Positions 25,437-34,102 of a DNA stretch of 64,000 bases are shown in pieces. The notes beneath the pieces are model-generated. The model ran no database searches, was not told the DNA's origin, and saw only the letters and a program-made list of their open reading frames with translations. A program made the translations under genes and the position numbers. Source of the stretch: Clostridia bacterium. Its GTDB lineage: Bacteria; Bacillota; Clostridia; Oscillospirales; Acutalibacteraceae. The stretch is from positions 1 to 64,000 of the forward strand of contig JAFULG010000034.1 in NCBI GenBank assembly GCA_017473435.1, read 5' to 3'. How positions within the stretch are numbered: position 1 is the stretch's first letter; every line of letters starts with the position of its first letter.

Positions 25437-25463
25437 CAGCAACGGAAATCAATTCCGTTGCTG
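25437..25463 (-). terminator. Terminator of the lipase-like gene
   Basis: Perfect 11-base stem CAGCAACGGAA/TTCCGTTGCTG with a 5-base loop, 16 bases after the stop at 25479. The minus-strand tail CTTTATCATTT is only moderately T-rich. Confidence 0.7.
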
Positions 25464-25478
25464 TTTATGCTTTAATAA

Positions 25479-26969
25479 TTATCTGATTTTAAAGAATGCA
25501 AGAAGCTTCTTAATAAATTCTCTTACAAAGTTGAAAAGCACTTCAAAGGGAGATTTTTTGCCACCCTTTTCAGGCTCACTGTCATCCTCGATAATGCTGT
25601 CTGATTCTGCATCGTAAGCAGTAAAACGGGCAAGACTGTAATTGTCACAGGTTGCTTCCTCGGCACCGAAGAGAAGAGAGGTATAAAGAACACCCGTAGC
25701 ACCGGTCTGACCGTGCTGAATACCTTTGATGAACCAGGTCTTTTCAGCAAAGAGACAGGTTGAAGCGTCAACTGTCTTATCAGGTGAAATATATTTCGCA
25801 TCCTTATCCTTAAGGTAGCTTTCACTTAAGGTTGTACCGTAAGGTGCAGTTGTTGCACCGAAAGAGCTGCTCTTGGTATGAACAACGGTATCACCGGTTT
25901 CTTCCCATCTGTCCATAAGAGGAAGAGACGAAAAACCGTATCTTGAAATAACGGCAAATCTGCCTTCCTTATCAAAATCAAGTAAAGTATCGTGCCTTGC
26001 GCTTCTGACATCTGAATACTTTTCAATTTTTTCCTTAAGCTTCATTGAATCAGCATCGGTGAGGTAATTTGTAAAAATATAGTCGCGTGCTGCTTCATAA
26101 TCTGATTCGGGAACCATTGCCCAGATTGAAGGCCAACGGGCAAAAAGAGGAACAAGTGTATCCCTGAAAATTCCGGGAGCAACCGCATCAAGAGCTGAAT
26201 TGAGAACCTCGGAAAGACCTGCAGGAATGCCCGCAAGTGAAAATACATCCATAATGCTCTCAACAAACGCTCTGTCCTCTGATGCACCGAGGATACCCTT
26301 AACGGTGCTCATAAGAGCTTCACCGTCGGTTTCAAAGTTACCGACAAGGAATTCACCGAGATAGTTTACACCGTCAACAACGGGAGTATCATAAACAATA
26401 CCTGAAATTTTATCATCACCGTAAACGCTGAGATAGGTAAGAATAACAACTGAACCAAGTGAATGAGAAGCAAGAGCAACCTTCTGACAGCCGGACTTTT
26501 CAATTGCATAATTTACAAGCTTATCAAGATCTGCAGCTGCATCAAAAGGATCGCATCTCCAGTCCCAGTCAAGGCGAAGTCTTGAGTTTTTGCTTACAGT
26601 TGAAGGAAACTTGAGAATTGCACCGGAATTTTCCTTTGCTGAGCCGTCAGCATTGTAGAAATAGTCCGCAAAAATAATATTGAACTGGTCGCTGATGACC
26701 TTTGAGAGCTTATCTGCATCCTTATCTGCAGCATAAACTATGAGAGCGGGAGCTATTTCATCAGTTACCATTCTCTTTACTTCATCAACACTCGGAAAAG
26801 CATATTCTGTTGACGGGTCATTAATATCGTGATAAAGGTTGCTGGATGAAATACCGGGAACGTAAACTAAAGGACAGGCTTCGCTATTTGCCGCATATGA
26901 AACGGGCACAACAGAAAAAGCCATAACAAGTGCCAGGCAAAGAGAAAGAATTTTAAGCATTTTCTTCAT
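25479..26969 (-). CDS. Secreted alpha/beta hydrolase (lipase-like)
   Basis: Exported protein of 496 residues. From ATG 26969 (AAAGGAGT upstream) it opens with a signal peptide cleaved after VSYA near residue 26; the longer frame to 27011 starts inside the promoter. PLVYVPGISSSNLYHD supplies the oxyanion-hole strand of LCAT/PGAP1-like lipases, and ALASHSLGSVVI holds the nucleophile elbow with S170. A late GIQHGQTG is a possible catalytic histidine site. The last 30 residues (SPFEVLFNFVREFIKKLLAFF) are amphipathic and could bind membranes. Substrate unknown, probably an acyl ester. Single gene. Confidence 0.8.
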   Translation of the reverse strand: MKKMLKILSLCLALVMAFSVVPVSYAANSEACPLVYVPGISSSNLYHDINDPSTEYAFPSVDEVKRMVTDEIAPALIVYAADKDADKLSKVISDQFNIIFADYFYNADGSAKENSGAILKFPSTVSKNSRLRLDWDWRCDPFDAAADLDKLVNYAIEKSGCQKVALASHSLGSVVILTYLSVYGDDKISGIVYDTPVVDGVNYLGEFLVGNFETDGEALMSTVKGILGASEDRAFVESIMDVFSLAGIPAGLSEVLNSALDAVAPGIFRDTLVPLFARWPSIWAMVPESDYEAARDYIFTNYLTDADSMKLKEKIEKYSDVRSARHDTLLDFDKEGRFAVISRYGFSSLPLMDRWEETGDTVVHTKSSSFGATTAPYGTTLSESYLKDKDAKYISPDKTVDASTCLFAEKTWFIKGIQHGQTGATGVLYTSLLFGAEEATCDNYSLARFTAYDAESDSIIEDDSEPEKGGKKSPFEVLFNFVREFIKKLLAFFKIR

Positions 26970-26997
26970 TTTTACTACTCCTTTTTTCTTTTTGTAA

Positions 26998-27026
26998 ATT
27001 CTACCATACAAAAATTATTATTTCAA
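26998..27026 (-). promoter_or_regulatory. Promoter of the lipase-like gene
   Basis: On the minus strand TTGAAA (27026-27021), 17 bases, TAGAAT (27003-26998). It overlaps the longest possible start at 27011 and so rules it out. Confidence 0.65.
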
Positions 27027-27094
27027 GATTTTTTAAAAATTATATCAGAAACAATTTTCGATTAAACAGTTCACTATAATTTGTTTCAGCAAAA

Positions 27095-27121
27095 AACACA
27101 GCCAAGAATTGACTGTGTTTT
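27095..27121 (-). terminator. Terminator after the MFS gene
   Basis: Stem AAACACAG/CTGTGTTT extended inward by CAA/TTG across one mismatch, followed on the minus strand by TTTTTTGCTG. It lies about 60 bases after the stop at 27179, beyond repeat copy 2. Confidence 0.8.
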
Positions 27122-27130
27122 ATCTTATTA

Positions 27131-27184
27131 TGACCTCGCAGGTCAGAATTCTTTCTTGAAAGAAAAAATCAGAGAACTTTACTT
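27131..27184. repeat. Intergenic inverted repeat, copy 2
   Basis: Contains TGACCTcgcAGGTCA (27131-27145), an A/T-rich palindrome centred near 27159 (TTTCTTgaAAGAAA) and the 12-base tail AGAACTTTACTT (27173-27184) shared exactly with copy 1. The TAA stop of the MFS gene (27181-27179) is part of that tail. Confidence 0.6.
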
Positions 27185-28354
27185 TTTCTTCTGTTCAATC
27201 TGCTTTAACGCGGTCATATTGGCAAGGAAAAGTCCTGCGCAAAATGCCAGCAGCACAAAGCCTGTAATTTTAAAGGTAGTCGCAGTTGCAACAAAACCGT
27301 ATATAAGCTGAGAGCTGAAGCCTATAGCATAGGCACCGCCCATATGAAAGCCCGTAATATCCGCAGAATACCTTGCACCGAAACGTTCGGGAATATTATG
27401 AAGAACACTCGGGAAAACAGGCCCGAAGCCGAAGCCCATAAGAAGGAAGCCCACAAGAGAAATCTTACCTATCGGCAAAAGAAGAACTCCGACACCGACA
27501 ACAGAAAAAGCAATGCCAAGCTTTATCAGTTTATTATCGCCCAATTTTGTAGCCACTATACCTGAGACAAGTCTGCCCAGCATTATACCTGCGTAATAAA
27601 GAGAAACCCATTTAGCCGCAACAGCCGGATCCAGGGCGAACACATTAACAACATAGGTTGCACCCCATGTTCCGCAGATAAATTCCATACTGCAGTAAAG
27701 ACCGAGCGAAAGAATACTGACAGGCACACCCTTCATTTTTATTATTTCGAAAAAGCCTTTATCTTCCTTTACTTCACCGTCATCAGAATTTACAACAGTG
27801 TTTTTTTCTGCATTTATCCACTTGCGCATTACAGCAACAACTGAAAGAGCTATAATTACCTGCAACAGCGCAACAACACGGTATCCGTTTCGCCAGGAAC
27901 CTGTTTCACCGTTAAGAAAAAGAGACATAATCATCGGGCTTACTGTTACACCAACGCCCCAGAAGCAATGAAGAAAATTCATATGTGATGCATTGTAATG
28001 TAGGGAAACAAAGTTATTGACGCCTGTATCAATGGCACCTGCACCGTAACCTAAAATTATACTGAAAATAAGCATCAGAACTATATTAGGCGAAAAACTG
28101 ATACCTACAAGACCAAACGCAGTAACAAGAATTGAAACAAGTGTAACTCTTGCCGTGCCGAATTTTCTTATCAGCGTACCGGATACAAAGCTCACTCCTC
28201 CCGTGCATACTCCGATGATAATGCTCATTACCGAAGCAAAGCTTTCAGGAACATTCATTTCGCCGTGAAGCACAGGCCAGGCAACACCGAGCAAAGAATC
28301 GGGAAGACCCAATGAAATAAATACAACGTAAATTACAATAAGAATAGTTATCAT
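27179..28354 (-). CDS. MFS transporter
   Basis: Twelve-helix major facilitator of 391 residues. Marks: SLGLPDSLLGVAWPVLHGEMNV in helix 1 and its loop, the motif A-like SGTLIRKFGTARVT after helix 2, GAIDTGVNNFVSLHY in helix 4-5 and GRLVSGIVATKLGDNKLIK in the second half. The pattern resembles the sugar/fucose-permease-like MFS group; substrate unknown. ATG 28354 lies 16 bases after the argF stop; the longer frame to 28459 would overlap argF by 89 bases and is rejected. No good ribosome site is seen, so translation may depend on argF. Confidence 0.8.
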   Translation of the reverse strand: MITILIVIYVVFISLGLPDSLLGVAWPVLHGEMNVPESFASVMSIIIGVCTGGVSFVSGTLIRKFGTARVTLVSILVTAFGLVGISFSPNIVLMLIFSIILGYGAGAIDTGVNNFVSLHYNASHMNFLHCFWGVGVTVSPMIMSLFLNGETGSWRNGYRVVALLQVIIALSVVAVMRKWINAEKNTVVNSDDGEVKEDKGFFEIIKMKGVPVSILSLGLYCSMEFICGTWGATYVVNVFALDPAVAAKWVSLYYAGIMLGRLVSGIVATKLGDNKLIKLGIAFSVVGVGVLLLPIGKISLVGFLLMGFGFGPVFPSVLHNIPERFGARYSADITGFHMGGAYAIGFSSQLIYGFVATATTFKITGFVLLAFCAGLFLANMTALKQIEQKKK

Positions 28355-28370
28355 AGCATCAAACGAAACC

Positions 28371-29279
28371 TTACTCGGTAAAGCACTTGACAAGAACTGC
28401 TTTTTGTGCGTGAAGTCTGTTTTCAGCCTCGTCAAAGATTTCCGCTGCGTGTGCTTCAAGTACCTCTTCAGTAATCTCCTCTCCTCTGTGAGCGGGAAGG
28501 CAATGAAGCACCATTACGCCCTTATTTGAGGCTTCAACTGCAGCATCATTAATCTGATAATCCTTGAAAATCTTCTTTCTTTCCTCAGCTTCTCCCTCCT
28601 GACCCATGGATGCCCACACGTCAGTATAAAGCACATCTGAGCCCTTGCAAGCTTCAATAATGTCCTCTGTAATAAGAAGTTCACCGTTTTCCTTCGCCCA
28701 GGCAACAACTGTCTCATCAGGCTCATAACCCTTAGGACAAGCAATTGCAACCTTCATACCCATCTTGATACAGCCTACAATAAGGCTGTTTGCCATATTG
28801 TTACCGTCACCGATATAGCAAAGCTTAAGACCCTTGATATCCTTACCCTTATACTCACGGATTGTCTGAAGATCGGCAAGCACCTGACAAGGATGACAGA
28901 AATCTGTAAGTCCGTTGATTATGGGAATTGAACCGTATTTAGCAAGATCCTCAACCTCCTGCTGTTCGAAGGTTCTTATCATTATACCGTCAAGGAAGCG
29001 TGAAAGAACTCTTGCGGTATCCTGAACAGGTTCACCTCTGCCTATCTGTAAATCCTTTGAAGAAAGGAATAAAGGCTTACCGCCGAGATCGTGCATACCA
29101 ACCTCAAAAGAAACCCTTGTTCTTGTTGATGATTTCTGAAAAATCATACCGAGAGTTTTGCCTTCAAGTATGTGATGCTTGATGCCTGCCTTTTTCTCAG
29201 CCTTAAGCTTATCAGCAAGGTCGAGTGTATCTGCAATTTCTTCCGGCGTCCAGTCCAGAAGCTTAAGTAAATGTTTCAT
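28371..29279 (-). CDS. argF: Ornithine carbamoyltransferase
   Basis: Enzyme of 302 residues joining carbamoyl phosphate to ornithine to give citrulline in arginine synthesis. SSTRTR (50-55) binds carbamoyl phosphate, TDFCHPCQVLAD holds the HPxQ motif, the SMG-loop region is WASMGQEGE, and HCLPAHRGEEI is the ornithine-binding HCLP motif. ATG 29279 has AAGGAA upstream; the longer frame to 29333 runs through promoter DNA. Other arg genes are absent from the window. Shares its transcript with the MFS gene. Confidence 0.94.
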   Translation of the reverse strand: MKHLLKLLDWTPEEIADTLDLADKLKAEKKAGIKHHILEGKTLGMIFQKSSTRTRVSFEVGMHDLGGKPLFLSSKDLQIGRGEPVQDTARVLSRFLDGIMIRTFEQQEVEDLAKYGSIPIINGLTDFCHPCQVLADLQTIREYKGKDIKGLKLCYIGDGNNMANSLIVGCIKMGMKVAIACPKGYEPDETVVAWAKENGELLITEDIIEACKGSDVLYTDVWASMGQEGEAEERKKIFKDYQINDAAVEASNKGVMVLHCLPAHRGEEITEEVLEAHAAEIFDEAENRLHAQKAVLVKCFTE

Positions 29280-29324
29280 CTGTATTTCCTTCTTTCTGTC
29301 CGTAAAAAGGACGAGTTTTCGAAT

Positions 29325-29353
29325 ATTATACACTTTAACCCTTTAAATGTAAA
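29325..29353 (-). promoter_or_regulatory. Promoter of argF
   Basis: On the minus strand TTTACA (29353-29348), 17 bases, TATAAT (29330-29325). Confidence 0.8.
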
Positions 29354-29360
29354 GATTTAT

Positions 29361-29374
29361 TGCATAAATATTCA
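29361..29374 (-). promoter_or_regulatory. Possible ARG box (ArgR/AhrC operator)
   Basis: TGCAT-AAAT-ATTCA matches the ARG-box pattern TGAAT-N4-ATTCA with one mismatch and sits just upstream of the argF -35 box. Only one box is seen, and the region is AT-rich, so the match could be chance. Confidence 0.4.
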
Positions 29375-29410
29375 AATAAAATTTTTATGATGAGTTCACC
29401 AGCTTTTCTC

Positions 29411-29439
29411 TTGACAAGTAAGTAGATATATTATATAAT
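29411..29439 (+). promoter_or_regulatory. Consensus sigma-A promoter of tRNA-Leu
   Basis: TTGACA (29411-29416), 17 bases, TATAAT (29434-29439): a perfect consensus. Transcription would start about 13 bases before the tRNA. Confidence 0.93.
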
Positions 29440-29458
29440 TCTCTAAACTGATAAGCGA

Positions 29459-29545
29459 GCCGGTGTGTTGGAATTGGCAGACGAGGCGGACTCAAAATCC
29501 GTTGGTAGCGATACCGTGCGGGTTCGACCCCCGCCACCGGCACCA
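29459..29545 (+). tRNA. tRNA-Leu (anticodon CAA), CCA encoded
   Basis: Acceptor arms GCCGGTG (29459-29465) and CACCGGC (29535-29541) pair fully, followed by discriminator A and an encoded CCA. The anticodon loop CTCAAAA gives CAA, reading UUG. The long variable arm and GGTTCGACCC T-arm are typical of a class II tRNA-Leu. Own promoter and terminator. Confidence 0.97.
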
Positions 29546-29548
29546 AAA

Positions 29549-29578
29549 CAGGGGTGTATTTTTTACACCCCTGTTTTT
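29549..29578 (+). terminator. Terminator of tRNA-Leu
   Basis: Perfect 10-base stem CAGGGGTGTA/TACACCCCTG with a T5 loop, followed by TTTTTAT, starting 4 bases after the CCA end. Confidence 0.95.
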
Positions 29579-29610
29579 ATATAATCTGACAACCTTACAC
29601 ATATAACAAT

Positions 29611-29642
29611 CCCCGACAAAATCGTCAAAGACTTTGCCGGGG
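29611..29642 (-). terminator. Probable terminator of the dnaG-rpoD-FnIII operon
   Basis: Stem CCCCG/CGGGG continued by CAAA/TTTG after one mismatch, 9 bases after the stop at 29651. The minus-strand tail ATTGTTATATG has few consecutive T. Confidence 0.55.
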
Positions 29643-29650
29643 AGTTATTT

Positions 29651-31156
29651 TTAAATAAATTCGTCTGCTGTGGATTCTGATTCAGGAGATGTTTCCGGAT
29701 AGAGAACATCTGTATATCCGTAAGGTACGATGAAATTATATGCATTTGCACCGTTTTTAAGATATGTTACCGTTGCGCTTTCTTTAAAAGCACCGTTGAT
29801 ACCGTATTCGTTAATACCGAGAAGCTCCCCTGCCTTGTAGTAATATTTCAGAGTAGCTGTTCGCATCGGGTTGGTGAAGCTCTCACATACAACTGTCTTT
29901 CCGCCGAAGCTTTCAATCGTCGCTTTGCCGCTCCAATTTTCACCGGGAAGGAGATCTGCTACCGCAGAGCTGACATCAAACGGAGCACTGAAAAGCTTCG
30001 GCACCTTTATATACACAGCTTTTTCTTTAAGAATAATATAGGTACCGTCTTCATTGTTAAGCAACGAATACTCTAATTCATTCACCTTTGATGTAAGCAA
30101 GTAGGAGTCCCCGTATTTTGAAAGCGTTACAGGAACATTACCGTATTTTTTATCGGTAACTCTGTAAATAAACGTAAAGCTTTGAGCTTCAAAAATATTT
30201 TTAAGGTTTGCAGTTCTGTACACGTTAAGATCCTTTGCGGACGGATTGGTAATTACTGAACAGATATTACTCCACTCGTACCACTTTAACGCCGCTCCTG
30301 CCTTTTTAAAAGGACGGATACGGAACTGGTAGCTTGTATCACTTGAAAGATTGGAGATGATGCAGTTAAGGGTATCGCGTGAATATACGGTTTTTACAAG
30401 CTTCCAGCTTCCGTTAGAATTCACACATACTGCATACCCTGAAGCGTCAACAGCTTTTGACCATTTGAGACCTACCGCCGAAGCATTTACTCCTGTGATT
30501 TCAGCATTGATTTTATTACCGTCAAGTGTCTTTACACTAAGCAGATTGGATATAGCACCGTACACCACCTTACCTGCAACCTTTGTATAAGGGCGGATTG
30601 CAAAAAGGTAAGACGTATTGTGACTGAGATTGCTCACCGTTCCGCTGGTTCTGGTAGCAGCCGGTGTACCAATTGACTGCCATTTTCCGTTTTTATGCTG
30701 ATAAACAACATATCCTACAGCACCGGGAACCGAATCCCAGTAAAGATTTACACTGTTAACAGAAGCCTTTGAGGTAAGCTTAGTCGCTACAAGTCCCTTT
30801 GTTCTCGCACTTACAACAGGATATCCGTCACTGTAAATCATTTTGCCTGACTCTATACGGTAGCTTCTTACGGCAAAGGTATAAGTATTTGACGCATAAA
30901 GCCCCGTTACGGTATAGCTGGTTACATTAACATCCTTAAAAACGTTCCAACCACCGCCCGATTTATAGTAAATTCTGTAACCGGATACATTGCTGCCCGC
31001 TTTCCACGAAAGCGTTACTGAGTTTGCGGTTATGCTGCCTGCCGTAAGTCCAGAAGCCTTTCCGGGCTTAACCGCTGCATAAGCTGAAACGGACAGCATT
31101 GAGAACAGCAGCAGCGCACAAAGCAATGCAGCCGTAAGTTGTTTTATTTTTTTCAT
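29651..31156 (-). CDS. Secreted protein with three fibronectin type III domains
   Basis: Exported protein of 501 residues. Signal peptide with cleavage near AYAA (about 27), then three FnIII repeats (about 31-118, 122-211, 214-307), each with the W..V.GY and T.Y.F.IR.. strands. Residues about 315-480 form a different domain with repeated beta strands (TFIYRVTDK, SYLLTSK, YIILKEKAVYIKV, GELLGINEYG), reminiscent of lipoprotein-carrier folds but not recognised. The tail is acidic. ATG 31156 is 2 bases after the rpoD stop and its AAAGGA lies inside rpoD, so a surface protein is expressed with the replication/transcription operon. Function unknown. Confidence 0.85.
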   Translation of the reverse strand: MKKIKQLTAALLCALLLFSMLSVSAYAAVKPGKASGLTAGSITANSVTLSWKAGSNVSGYRIYYKSGGGWNVFKDVNVTSYTVTGLYASNTYTFAVRSYRIESGKMIYSDGYPVVSARTKGLVATKLTSKASVNSVNLYWDSVPGAVGYVVYQHKNGKWQSIGTPAATRTSGTVSNLSHNTSYLFAIRPYTKVAGKVVYGAISNLLSVKTLDGNKINAEITGVNASAVGLKWSKAVDASGYAVCVNSNGSWKLVKTVYSRDTLNCIISNLSSDTSYQFRIRPFKKAGAALKWYEWSNICSVITNPSAKDLNVYRTANLKNIFEAQSFTFIYRVTDKKYGNVPVTLSKYGDSYLLTSKVNELEYSLLNNEDGTYIILKEKAVYIKVPKLFSAPFDVSSAVADLLPGENWSGKATIESFGGKTVVCESFTNPMRTATLKYYYKAGELLGINEYGINGAFKESATVTYLKNGANAYNFIVPYGYTDVLYPETSPESESTADEFI

Positions 31157-31158
31157 AA

Positions 31159-32241
31159 TTATAAATCCTTTAAGTGTTTACTTCTGCTGGGGTGTCTTAA
31201 CTTTCTCAAAGCCTTTGCTTCAATCTGTCTGATACGCTCTCTTGTAACGTTGAACTCCTTACCAACATCCTCAAGGGTGTGAGGTGTGCCGTCACGAAGA
31301 CCGAAGCGAAGACGGAGAACCTCAGCTTCTCTGGCGGTGAGAGTTTCAAGAACCTCGTTGACCTTTGTACGAAGGAAGGTCATAGCTGCTGCGTCTGCAG
31401 GAGAAAGTGCATCCTCGTCGGGGATGAAATCGCCAAGATGGCTGTCTTCCTCTTCACCGATGGGTGTTTCAAGAGAAACGGGCTCCTGAGAAATACGAAG
31501 GATTTCACGTACCTTTTCAATAGGCATCTTAAGCTCCTGTGCAATATCCTCAGGAGAAGGATCCTTACCCTTTGTATGAAGAAGCATATTGCTTGTCTTT
31601 TTAACCTTGTTGATTGTTTCGACCATATGCACGGGAATTCTGATTGTTCTGCCCTGGTCGGCAATAGCTCTTGTAATAGCCTGTCTGATCCACCAGGTTG
31701 CGTAGGTTGAGAATTTAAAGCCCTTTGTATAGTCAAACTTATCAACAGCCTTAATAAGACCGAGGTTACCCTCCTGAATAAGGTCAAGGAACATCATGCC
31801 TCTGCCCACATATCTTTTTGCAATGGAAACAACAAGACGGAGGTTTGAATTTGTAAGAATGTCCTTTGCTTCCTTGTCACCGTTGGAAATACGGATAGCA
31901 AGCTCAATTTCCTCCTCTGATGAAAGAAGCTTTGCTGTACCGATATCCTTGAGGTAAACCTTTACGGGATCTTCTATTACGCTCTTGGGGTCGCCGAGCA
32001 TTATATCATATTCCTTAGGAACGTCAATGTCAACGGAGATTTCCTCAATGCTTTCATCGGTAAGGTCATCAATAATCTCAACGCCGAGTGATTCAAGCTT
32101 GGAGTAAATTTTTTCCATTTCCTCCATATCAATATCAGCTTCAATAACAACGGTATCAATTTCTGTTGTTGTAAGCTTACCTGCAGCACTACCTTTATCA
32201 ATAAGTGCTTTGAGCATACTGTTTTTATCTGATCTTTCCAT
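31159..32241 (-). CDS. rpoD: Primary sigma factor RpoD (sigma-A)
   Basis: Housekeeping sigma factor of 360 residues. Region 1.1-like helices at 1-75, region 1.2 [11 protein letters not shown] (91-101), region 2 [38 protein letters not shown] (133-170) and [17 protein letters not shown], region 3 [13 protein letters not shown], and region 4.2 [25 protein letters not shown] near the C-terminus. Translated with dnaG upstream and followed directly by the FnIII gene. Its recognition boxes match the many TTGACA-17-TATAAT-like sites in the window. Confidence 0.98.
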   Translation of the reverse strand: MERSDKNSMLKALIDKGSAAGKLTTTEIDTVVIEADIDMEEMEKIYSKLESLGVEIIDDLTDESIEEISVDIDVPKEYDIMLGDPKSVIEDPVKVYLKDIGTAKLLSSEEEIELAIRISNGDKEAKDILTNSNLRLVVSIAKRYVGRGMMFLDLIQEGNLGLIKAVDKFDYTKGFKFSTYATWWIRQAITRAIADQGRTIRIPVHMVETINKVKKTSNMLLHTKGKDPSPEDIAQELKMPIEKVREILRISQEPVSLETPIGEEEDSHLGDFIPDEDALSPADAAAMTFLRTKVNEVLETLTAREAEVLRLRFGLRDGTPHTLEDVGKEFNVTRERIRQIEAKALRKLRHPSRSKHLKDL

Positions 32242-32288
32242 AATGTTACTTCCTTGCCTTTCTTTGCTTATATGTTAAAATTAATAAT

Positions 32289-34043
32289 TTACTTTTTAAA
32301 CAGATTGAGAAAATCCTCATCGCTCATATCGGAGAATGCGAGCTTCTGCGATTTTTTCTCTTTGCTTTCACGCATAGCCCGTAAGCAATCTGCACAGGCT
32401 TTGATAGAAACGCTTAAGCTTTCATGCTTTTTTACAATGCCCACAAGCTCACTCATTTCTTCGGCCGTAAGCTCCTGAGAAAAGAATGTTAGATCAAGGC
32501 TTCTGCTTTCATTTATTTTGTCCCGTATTACTGAAAATATCTTACGGTAAACCGCAACAGAAAAATCCTCCTCCGTAAGGTCATTTTCCATTTTTCTGTA
32601 AAGCTCGGGGCTTCGCATAAGCGCGGCAATGAGCATCTGCTCCGCCTTTATGCTTTTAATATCCGTATCGTTAGCAAGCGCCGCCTTTGTGTTGGCACTC
32701 ATTGAGTTGTGCTGAATATCACGGAACTGTTTTTTTTCATTCTGCCGTACATTCCGTCGCGAAAGCTGCTCGATTCTGATAAGAATTGACTGCTTGGCAA
32801 CTCCCAGTTCTTCGCTGAGTCTTGAAGCGTAGATATCACAGGCAATCTGACTTCTTGTGGAAGCCAGCACCTCTGCCGCTTTTTCGAGAAATTTCATCTT
32901 CCCGTCAGAGGTTGCAATATCATACTCGCTTTTGAGCCTTACCAAAGCAAACTCAATATCATTTGCCGCTCCCTCAATCAGGCTACGGTAACGCTCGGGA
33001 CCGTAATTGCGCAATATTTCATCAGGGTCCTTGCCACCGCTTAAATGTACGACCTTAAGCTTCATGCCGATGGAATTGAAAATTCCTATTGCACGGGCAG
33101 TTGCCTTCTGACCTGCTTCGTCGGCGTCATAGGAAAGAATGACCTCATCGCAATAACGCGAAAGCAGATGAGCCATTTCACTCGTGAGAGCTGTACCGAG
33201 ACAGGCGATTACATTGTCAAAGCCTGCCTGATGGAGCGAGATTGCATCCATATAGCCTTCAACAATAATAAGTGAATTTTCCTTAGAGTTTTTCGCAAAA
33301 TTAAGTCCGAAAACACCTAAGCTCTTTTTATAAACAAGGGTATCTGAGGAGTTAATGTATTTTGGCTTACTGTCGTCAAGAACACGTCCGCCAAAGGCAA
33401 CAACGTTACCCCTTGCATCTATAATAGGCACCATCACCCTGTTGCGGAATGAATCATAAAATCTGACCTTACCGTCCTTATCACTGCGGTTTGCCAGGTT
33501 TGCTTCAAAAAGCTCCTCATAGGAATAGCCCTTTTCTCTCATATGACGGAGCAAACCGTCCCATTTGTTAGGAGCATATCCCAAACCGAATTTTGTGATT
33601 GTGCTTTTTTTATAGCCACGCATTTTAAAATATTCCAGACCCGCTTTGCCTTCTTCGCTATAAAGACAGGAGTTAAAAAAACGTGCAGCTTCTTTGTTTA
33701 TTTCATAAGTCCTCTTACGCTTTCTGGCAAGAGAATCGTCATATCCGTCGGTGGGCATTGCCATAGAAGCCTTCTGACAAAGAAAGCTGACAGCCTCCGT
33801 AAAGTCAAGATTTTCAGCACGGCGGATAAAATTTATAACCTCGCCGCCTGCGCCGCAGCCGAAGCAGTAATAGCTCTGACTTTCGGGATATACGGTAAAG
33901 GAGGGAGTTTTTTCATTGTGGAAGGGACAAAGTCCGACAAGGTTTTTGCCTCTTCGTTTAAGCTGAACATAGGAGGAAATGACCTGTTCAATGTCGCAGC
34001 GCATACGTAATTCATTCAAAAAGTCGTCTGTGAACCTTGCCAT
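32289..34043 (-). CDS. dnaG: DNA primase
   Basis: Primase of 584 residues making RNA primers for replication. CHC2 zinc ribbon with C39, H42, C60 and C63; the catalytic core with TOPRIM motif IIVEGYMDAISLHQAGF (near 256-272) and LSYDADEAGQKATARAI (second acidic cluster); then a C-terminal helicase-binding domain. AAGGAGG precedes ATG 34043. Second to fourth in the conserved dgt-dnaG-rpoD order of Clostridia. Confidence 0.97.
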   Translation of the reverse strand: MARFTDDFLNELRMRCDIEQVISSYVQLKRRGKNLVGLCPFHNEKTPSFTVYPESQSYYCFGCGAGGEVINFIRRAENLDFTEAVSFLCQKASMAMPTDGYDDSLARKRKRTYEINKEAARFFNSCLYSEEGKAGLEYFKMRGYKKSTITKFGLGYAPNKWDGLLRHMREKGYSYEELFEANLANRSDKDGKVRFYDSFRNRVMVPIIDARGNVVAFGGRVLDDSKPKYINSSDTLVYKKSLGVFGLNFAKNSKENSLIIVEGYMDAISLHQAGFDNVIACLGTALTSEMAHLLSRYCDEVILSYDADEAGQKATARAIGIFNSIGMKLKVVHLSGGKDPDEILRNYGPERYRSLIEGAANDIEFALVRLKSEYDIATSDGKMKFLEKAAEVLASTRSQIACDIYASRLSEELGVAKQSILIRIEQLSRRNVRQNEKKQFRDIQHNSMSANTKAALANDTDIKSIKAEQMLIAALMRSPELYRKMENDLTEEDFSVAVYRKIFSVIRDKINESRSLDLTFFSQELTAEEMSELVGIVKKHESLSVSIKACADCLRAMRESKEKKSQKLAFSDMSDEDFLNLFKK

Positions 34044-34102
34044 ATTTTTTCCTCCTTCCCCGTTCTTGGTTTCTTTTTACGGACGTGCAATACACGACCC
34101 TG

